Below are positions 1 to 4,307 of a stretch of 6,502 nt of DNA, in pieces. The translations under genes and the position numbers were made by a program. The stretch's first letter is position 1. The number at the start of each line of letters is the position of its first letter. The notes below the pieces were generated by a model. The model saw nothing but the letters and a program-made list of their open reading frames with translations. It was not told the DNA's origin and ran no database searches. This stretch comes from Gammaproteobacteria bacterium (GTDB lineage: Bacteria > Pseudomonadota > Gammaproteobacteria > SZUA-229). Location: contig JAOUQA010000124.1 of NCBI GenBank assembly GCA_029879605.1, positions 1-6,502 of the forward strand, read 5' to 3'.

Positions 1-1890
1 GATGTCTTCAAAACAATCCGGTTGCAGACGCTTGATTAAATCTTTCATACCACTGGATTCAAGCTGGAACACCGCCGTGGTTTCAGATTTCTTTAACAGG
101 ACAAAAGCATCCTGGTCATCCAGTGGCAGCAGGTTTACATCCAGTGCATTCTGTTCTGGATAACGGGCCTTAATATTTTGTACGGCCCAGTCTATAACCG
201 TAAGAGTTCGCAGGCCGAGGAAATCGAACTTCACCAGGCCTATGGCTTCAACATCATCTTTATCAAACTGGGTAACAATGCTCTGGCTACCCTGCTCACA
301 ATACAACGGGGAAAAATCAGTCAGCACAGATGGCGATATAACCACGCCCCCGGCATGCTTGCCTGCATTACGCGCCACACCTTCCAGTGACATAGCCATA
401 TCGATGAGCTCATGGACTTCCTCATCTTCTTCGTAGGCCGTGTGCAGCTCTTCAGATTCCTCCAGGGCCCTGGTCAGGTTCATACCAATCTCAAAAGGAA
501 TCAGCTTGGCGATTCGATCGACAAACCCGTAAGACAAACCCATCACCCGTCCCACGTCACGCACTACCGCTTTAGCTGCCATGGTGCCGTAGGTAATAAT
601 TTGTGATACCCGGTCACGACCATAATGCTGGGCAACATAATCGATCACCCGGTCTCGACCTTCCATGCAGAAGTCCACGTCAAAGTCAGGTAATGACACA
701 CGTTCGGGGTTGAGAAAGCGCTCAAACAGCAAATCAAATTCCAGCGGATCCAGATCAGTAATCTTCATGGCATAGGCCACCAGTGAACCGGCACCGGAAC
801 CACGACCCGGCCCAACCGGAATATGGTTATCTTTCGACCACTGGATGAAATCCGCTACGATCAGGAAGTAGCCGGGAAACCCCATACCGGTAATAACATC
901 GATCTCGATCTGTAATCGTTCGTAATAAGGTTGCTTCTTTGCATTCAGTTCAGGATCCTCCTGATCCAGTAAAACCTTCAGGCGCTGTTCCAGGCCTTCG
1001 TAAGCAACACGGGCAAAATAACTGTCCGTGGTCTCACCTTCTGGAATAGGAAAATTAGGCAGGAAGCTTTCACCCAGGCGAACTTTTAAATTACATCGAC
1101 GGGCAATCTCAACGGTGTTTTCAAGTGCTTCGGGAATGTCTTCGAACAGTTCCAGCATTTCGGCTTCAGAACGCAAATACTGCTGATCACTATAATGCTT
1201 GGGTCGACGTGGATCATCCATGGTACGACTATCATGAATACACACCCTGACTTCATGACTCTCGAAATCTGACTGCTGCAGAAAACGCACATCATTGGTC
1301 GCCACCACGGGCACCTGTTTTGCCAGTGCCAGCTTAACGGCTCCATGAATATATTCTTCTTCACCTTCGCGACCGGTACGCTGTAACTCAAGGTAATAAC
1401 GATCTGGAAAAATCTGTAGCCAGTTATTAAGTAAATCTTCAGCCTGATCCGTATTACCTGCCAGCAGGGCTCGACCCACATCACCTTCTCGTGCACCGGA
1501 CAGAACAATCAGACCTTCATTGAATTCTCGCAGCCAGTTCATTTCCATCATGGGATAACCACCATGCTGACCATCCAGGTACGACCTGGAAACCAGCCGG
1601 GTCAGATTCTGGTAGCCGGTATTATTCTGACACAACAGGACAATTCGACTGGGCTGTTCTGCATCCTGTGCGGGACGCACCCAGGCATCAACCCCAATAA
1701 TGGGTTTAACACCGAAAGCCATGGCCGCTTTGTAAAACTTGACCATGGCAAACAGATTACTCTGATCAGTTAATGCCACGGCAGGCATACCCTGATCAAT
1801 CGCGGTCTGCATGAGAGGCTTTATGCGAACAACACCATCTACCAGGGAAAATTCGGTATGAACACGTAGATGAATAAAGCGAGGATTCAT
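1..1890 (-). CDS. dnaE: DNA polymerase III alpha subunit, N-terminal 630 codons (partial, runs off left edge)
   Basis: Replicative DNA polymerase of family C; in the holoenzyme it carries out template-directed DNA synthesis. The frame is open from the ATG at 1890-1888 to base 1, exactly 630 codons, so a bit more than half of a protein usually near 1160 residues. The start is followed by an N-terminal PHP domain beginning HLRVHTEFSLVDG (residues about 7-19). The polymerase core carries GPGRGSGAGS (about 360-369), then LPDFDVDF, whose Asp404 and Asp406 match the catalytic E. coli Asp401 and Asp403. The third catalytic Asp is Asp556 in KFDFLGLRTLT. All three metal-binding acidic residues are therefore present. 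A purine-rich AGAAGAAG at 1903-1896 lies 5 nt before the ATG and supports this start. The gene lies downstream of rnhB on the same strand, as in E. coli, but 333 bp away, so it probably has its own promoter. Full-length state past the edge is unknown. Confidence 0.97.
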   Translation of the reverse strand, partial: MNPRFIHLRVHTEFSLVDGVVRIKPLMQTAIDQGMPAVALTDQSNLFAMVKFYKAAMAFGVKPIIGVDAWVRPAQDAEQPSRIVLLCQNNTGYQNLTRLVSRSYLDGQHGGYPMMEMNWLREFNEGLIVLSGAREGDVGRALLAGNTDQAEDLLNNWLQIFPDRYYLELQRTGREGEEEYIHGAVKLALAKQVPVVATNDVRFLQQSDFESHEVRVCIHDSRTMDDPRRPKHYSDQQYLRSEAEMLELFEDIPEALENTVEIARRCNLKVRLGESFLPNFPIPEGETTDSYFARVAYEGLEQRLKVLLDQEDPELNAKKQPYYERLQIEIDVITGMGFPGYFLIVADFIQWSKDNHIPVGPGRGSGAGSLVAYAMKITDLDPLEFDLLFERFLNPERVSLPDFDVDFCMEGRDRVIDYVAQHYGRDRVSQIITYGTMAAKAVVRDVGRVMGLSYGFVDRIAKLIPFEIGMNLTRALEESEELHTAYEEDEEVHELIDMAMSLEGVARNAGKHAGGVVISPSVLTDFSPLYCEQGSQSIVTQFDKDDVEAIGLVKFDFLGLRTLTVIDWAVQNIKARYPEQNALDVNLLPLDDQDAFVLLKKSETTAVFQLESSGMKDLIKRLQPDCFEDI

Positions 1891-1944
1891 TAAAACTTCT
1901 TCTACTTAATAATTATTTTAAGTTTTACTTATAAGATATTGTTT

Positions 1945-1972
1945 AATATACATTTAATATTAACAATTTAAA
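1945..1972 (-). promoter_or_regulatory. Possible sigma-70 promoter for dnaE
   Basis: On the minus strand a -35-like TTTAAA (1972-1967) is separated by 16 bp from a -10-like TATATT (1950-1945). It lies about 55 bp before the dnaE ATG in the most A+T-rich stretch of the spacer. A second, poorer arrangement (TTTACT, 17 bp, AATATT) overlaps slightly upstream. In sequence this A+T-rich, chance matches are common, so only the general location of a promoter is suggested. Confidence 0.3.
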
Positions 1973-2116
1973 CCGCTCAGTAAATAATACGATAAATACC
2001 GGCAGACATGAATACTGCCACGAATAATCAGAATACTCCATTTCAATTAACAGAATTTAGAAAAATGAATAGCCGATTTCCACTTTGAACAAACAAAACC
2101 CGATTAAAACCCACTA

Positions 2117-2137
2117 TCAGCCCCACTTTTGGGCTGA
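2117..2137 (-). terminator. Weak stem-loop downstream of rnhB, possible terminator
   Basis: TCAGCCC (2117-2123) and GGGCTGA (2131-2137) form a perfect 7-bp stem with a 7-nt loop, about 87 bp after the rnhB stop. Read on the minus strand, the stem is followed by TAGTGGGTTTTAA, so the T run is short and starts 7 nt too late for a textbook intrinsic terminator. It could instead be an attenuating or RNA-stabilising hairpin on an rnhB-dnaE transcript. Confidence 0.3.
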
Positions 2138-2223
2138 ATCAATAGATGCCTGGCCAGGTCGCTTTTTAATAACCGGATCTAATATAGACAGCCACATTAA
2201 CAATAGCGTGTAAACATATGTTT

Positions 2224-2814
2224 TTATAATAATTTCTTTACGGGCCCAAAGGATTTTCGATGCTCTGGACATGGACCGTGCTGTTGCAGCAGTTCCAGGT
2301 GTAATCTGGTTGGGTAACCCTTGTGCCTGGCAAATTCATACTGGGGATATTGCTCGTGCAACTGCACCATTTGCTGATCACGTTCAACCTTGGCCAGGAT
2401 CGAGGCAGCGGAAATTGCTTTCACTCGACTATCGCCTTTGACAATAGCTTCAGTACGACATGCCAGGTCTGGGCACTTATTACCATCGATTAAGGCAATA
2501 TCCGCAGACACGGATAAACTCTCAACGGCTCGTTTCATCGCCAGCAAACTGGCCTGGAGAATATTAATGCGATCGATTTCATCTGCCGACACTGATACTA
2601 CTGACCAGGCCAGGGCCTTTTGCTGGATTTCTGCTGCCAGGCTTAGGCGTTTTTTTTCAGTCAGTTTCTTGGAATCATTCAGACCTTCAATGGGTCGGTC
2701 ATTATCAAGAATAACCGCTGCTGCGACGACCGCACCCACCAGTGGTCCCCTGCCCGCTTCATCTGCACCCGCAACAAAAGAGTAAGGGCTTAAATCAATA
2801 TCAATGTCGTCCAA
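2224..2814 (-). CDS. rnhB: Ribonuclease HII
   Basis: Cytoplasmic endonuclease that cuts the RNA strand of RNA-DNA hybrids and nicks 5' of single ribonucleotides embedded in DNA, starting ribonucleotide excision repair. The protein has 196 residues, close to the E. coli 198. The signature GADEAGRGPLVGAVV (residues 16-30) holds Asp18 and Glu19; LIDGNKCP gives Asp110 and KGDSRV gives Asp128. These match the four catalytic acidic residues of E. coli RNase HII (Asp16, Glu17, Asp108, Asp126). AASILAKVERD (136-146) and the C-terminal HRKSFGPVK are also family features. The start is TTG at 2814-2812: an in-frame TAG lies 12 bp upstream of it, the first in-frame ATG is codon 93, and the GRG catalytic motif starts only about 16 codons in, so no ATG start is possible. 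A weak GGA about 8 nt upstream may act as ribosome site. The gene is divergent from lpxB and heads toward dnaE. Confidence 0.97.
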   Translation of the reverse strand: MDDIDIDLSPYSFVAGADEAGRGPLVGAVVAAAVILDNDRPIEGLNDSKKLTEKKRLSLAAEIQQKALAWSVVSVSADEIDRINILQASLLAMKRAVESLSVSADIALIDGNKCPDLACRTEAIVKGDSRVKAISAASILAKVERDQQMVQLHEQYPQYEFARHKGYPTRLHLELLQQHGPCPEHRKSFGPVKKLL

Positions 2815-2852
2815 AGTCAGTTTCCGCTACAATGCCTGTTTTTATTGCGCAC

Positions 2853-2858
2853 TATAAT
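2853..2858 (+). promoter_or_regulatory. -10 element of the candidate lpxB promoter
   Basis: A perfect TATAAT lies 17 bp before the lpxB ATG. No good -35 is found at 16-18 bp spacing (best windows are CAATGC or ACAATG), and there is no extended -10 TG. Transcription from here would start near 2865, leaving a leader of only about 11 nt with no clear Shine-Dalgarno, so lpxB would be translated from a nearly leaderless message. The surrounding CTATAATATAG is close to a palindrome and gives a -10-like hexamer on each strand. Confidence 0.45.
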
Positions 2859-2883
2859 ATAGAGTTAGCTGCCTGATGAGCAA
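2856..2883 (-). promoter_or_regulatory. Candidate rnhB promoter overlapping the lpxB promoter and start
   Basis: On the minus strand TTGCTC (2883-2878) is separated by 16 bp from TATATT (2861-2856), giving an expected start near 2849 and a leader of roughly 35 nt before the TTG start of rnhB. The -10 is good and the -35 poor. Its -10 overlaps the plus-strand TATAAT, and its -35 lies inside the first codons of lpxB. Confidence 0.4.
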
Positions 2884-4060
2884 GCCAGATCCAATAAATA
2901 CAGAACAATCCAGACAGCGCCCCAGAAAAATCATGATCAGTGCCGGTGAAGCATCCGGTGACCTTCATGCGGCTAACCTGATTAAAGCCTTACAAAAACT
3001 GACACCTGTTGAAGTCTCTGGCATGGGGGGCGACAAACTCCGCGCAGCCGGTGCGAAGCTACAGGTCGATTGTGCAGAAATGGCCGTGGTCGGTATTGTC
3101 GAAGTTCTGTTCAACCTGCGCCGCATTCTGGCCAACTTAAAAAAACTCAGGCATGAATTAAAAACCAGTCCGCCAGACCTGCTCATCCTGGTGGACTACC
3201 AGGAATTCAATTTCAAACTGGCGAAAACAGCCAAAGAACATGGTATAAAAGTCCTGTTCTATATCAGCCCCCAGGTCTGGGCATGGCGTCCCCACCGGGT
3301 ACACAAAATCGGCAAGCTGATTGATATGATGGCGGTACTGTTTCCCTTTGAAGAAAAGTTTTATCGCAAAGCCAATGTTCCTGTACGATTTGTCGGCAAC
3401 CCCCTGGTGGATGAAGTCAAAACGGGTAAATCAAAAACCGAAACCCTGCAGCACCACCACATGGATCCCGGTAAAAAAGTAGTTGGCCTGTTTCCAGGTA
3501 GTCGCCGAAACGAAATTAAACGTATTCTACCGATTCAGTTAAAGGCAGCCAATATTCTCAAGCAGAAGCACCCGGAGTTGCAATTTATCCTGCCCATCGC
3601 CAGTACGATTGATAGCAGTGAAATTAGCACCCACCTGGATCAATACAGTCACCTGGACGTACATGCTGTAAAAGATAATGTCTATAATGTGATGCAAAGC
3701 TGTGATGCCATCATAACGGCATCTGGCACAGCAACCCTGGAAATCGCCCTGATGGGTATACCCAATGTTATTACCTATGAAATATCCCCTATCTCCTATT
3801 TCATCCTGAAACGACTGGTAACCATCGAGAACATCGGGCTGGTTAATATTGTGGCTGAAAAATCAGTTGTGAAAGAATTTATTCAGTATGAGGCGAGTCC
3901 GGAAAACATTGCCGGGGAAATTGTCAGGCTATTAACAGATGACTCATACCGTAACGCAATGATAACGGAACTAAACCAGGTGCGGGCTAAACTGGGCAAA
4001 GAAGGTGGCTCTGACAACGTGGCACAACTGGCCTTTGAAATGCTCGAAAACACACCCTGA
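2876..4060 (+). CDS. lpxB: Lipid-A-disaccharide synthase
   Basis: Family GT19 glycosyltransferase that joins UDP-2,3-diacylglucosamine and lipid X (2,3-diacylglucosamine 1-phosphate) into the beta-1,6 disaccharide of lipid A, releasing UDP, at the inner face of the cytoplasmic membrane. The 394 residues compare with 382 in E. coli. Visible family motifs in order: SAGEASGDLHAANLI (22-36), VVGIVEVL (71-78), LVDYQEFN (105-112), SPQVWAWRPHRV (131-142), LFPFEEKFY (155-163), VRFVGNPLVDE (170-180), FPGSRRNEI (206-214), TASGTATLE (281-289) and LVNIVAEKSVVKEF (322-335). Asp107 matches the catalytic Asp98 of E. coli, and Arg210 lies in the conserved GSR motif. After Asp107 the sequence is YQE, where E. 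coli has APD. The ATG at 2876 gives about ten more N-terminal residues than E. coli; the next ATG (codon 20) is too close to the core. No strong ribosome site is visible. The gene diverges from rnhB, unlike in E. coli. Confidence 0.96.
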   Translation: MSKPDPINTEQSRQRPRKIMISAGEASGDLHAANLIKALQKLTPVEVSGMGGDKLRAAGAKLQVDCAEMAVVGIVEVLFNLRRILANLKKLRHELKTSPPDLLILVDYQEFNFKLAKTAKEHGIKVLFYISPQVWAWRPHRVHKIGKLIDMMAVLFPFEEKFYRKANVPVRFVGNPLVDEVKTGKSKTETLQHHHMDPGKKVVGLFPGSRRNEIKRILPIQLKAANILKQKHPELQFILPIASTIDSSEISTHLDQYSHLDVHAVKDNVYNVMQSCDAIITASGTATLEIALMGIPNVITYEISPISYFILKRLVTIENIGLVNIVAEKSVVKEFIQYEASPENIAGEIVRLLTDDSYRNAMITELNQVRAKLGKEGGSDNVAQLAFEMLENTP

Positions 4061-4307
4061 AACAGGCATATTACTCAACAATAATCACTCTTCTATCATC
4101 ACTGAAAAGCCTGTAACAACAGGAAGTTAGCAGCTGTTAACTACTTTCAGCAAAATCTCATTCTTTACACTATTATCAATGTGTATAACTATTAGTAAAT
4201 TCTATCTATTATGATATTTCACTAGTAATATCAATTAGTTAGAAAGAAGTGGGATTCCAGGGCTGCACCAGAGCTATCACCTTTATAGAAGAGTATTACC
4301 TAAATCT
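4061..4307. other. A+T-rich intergenic region between lpxB and the acidic ORF
   Basis: No gene is seen. Just after lpxB there is a hairpin CCTGT-AACA-ACAGG (4110-4123) and an imperfect palindrome GTTAGCAGCTGTTAAC (4126-4141). Neither is followed by a T run, so no intrinsic terminator is evident. TTTACA at 4164-4169 and several A+T-rich hexamers downstream (for example TATAAC at 4184-4189, spaced only 14 bp) could belong to a promoter for the next gene, but none is well formed. A 7-bp inverted repeat lies at 4212-4233. A purine-rich AGAAGAG (4287-4293) is the nearest ribosome-site-like sequence to the next ATG, at a long 14-nt spacing. Confidence 0.6.
4212..4233. repeat. Inverted repeat upstream of the acidic ORF, possible operator
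   Basis: TGATATT (4212-4218) and AATATCA (4227-4233) are perfect inverted repeats of 7 bp separated by 8 bp. The spacer itself contains the palindrome ACTAGT (4221-4226). The symmetry and 22-bp span fit a dimeric regulator site, or a hairpin in a 5' leader, about 75 bp before the ATG of the acidic gene. A chance dyad in A+T-rich DNA is the main alternative. Confidence 0.35.

Larger units (their letters stand above)
1891..2223. other. A+T-rich intergenic spacer between rnhB and dnaE
   Basis: This 333-bp stretch holds no convincing gene on either strand. The dnaE-proximal part (about 1904-1990) is very A+T-rich and contains the possible dnaE promoter and the palindrome TTAATATTAA (1954-1963). 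Further out are a short inverted repeat GGCAG/CTGCC (2001-2005 and 2015-2019), a 7-bp stem-loop at 2117-2137, and the perfect 10-bp palindrome CCTGGCCAGG at 2149-2158. No tRNA or recognisable structured RNA was seen. Confidence 0.7.

Noticed and set aside
178..606. Plus-strand open frames of 64-70 codons opposite the left end of the window
   Set aside because: They lie opposite dnaE, whose minus-strand frame is unbroken and carries the polymerase motifs. Their translations show no family features.
1086..1508. Minus-strand open frame of 140 codons in another frame of dnaE
   Set aside because: It is an out-of-frame shadow of the dnaE PHP/palm coding region, with composition unlike a real protein.
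1564..1773. Plus-strand open frame of 69 codons
   Set aside because: It lies antisense to the first codons of dnaE, has no ribosome site and no recognisable motif.
2008..2088. Plus-strand small open frame of 26 codons in the rnhB-dnaE spacer
   Set aside because: No ribosome site, no evident promoter, and a length expected by chance in this sequence.
2149..2158. Palindrome CCTGGCCAGG as a binding site or mobile-element end
   Set aside because: It is short, lacks a partner copy or direct repeats nearby, and can occur by chance.
2390..2785. Plus-strand open frame of 131 codons
   Set aside because: Entirely antisense to rnhB, whose catalytic residues are all intact. Ser/Ala/Arg-rich shadow translation.
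2965..3186. Minus-strand open frame of 73 codons
   Set aside because: Antisense to the start of lpxB, with no independent support.
4105..4145. Hairpins after lpxB as an intrinsic terminator
   Set aside because: The stems are only 5-6 bp and no T run follows, so they do not meet the usual criteria.
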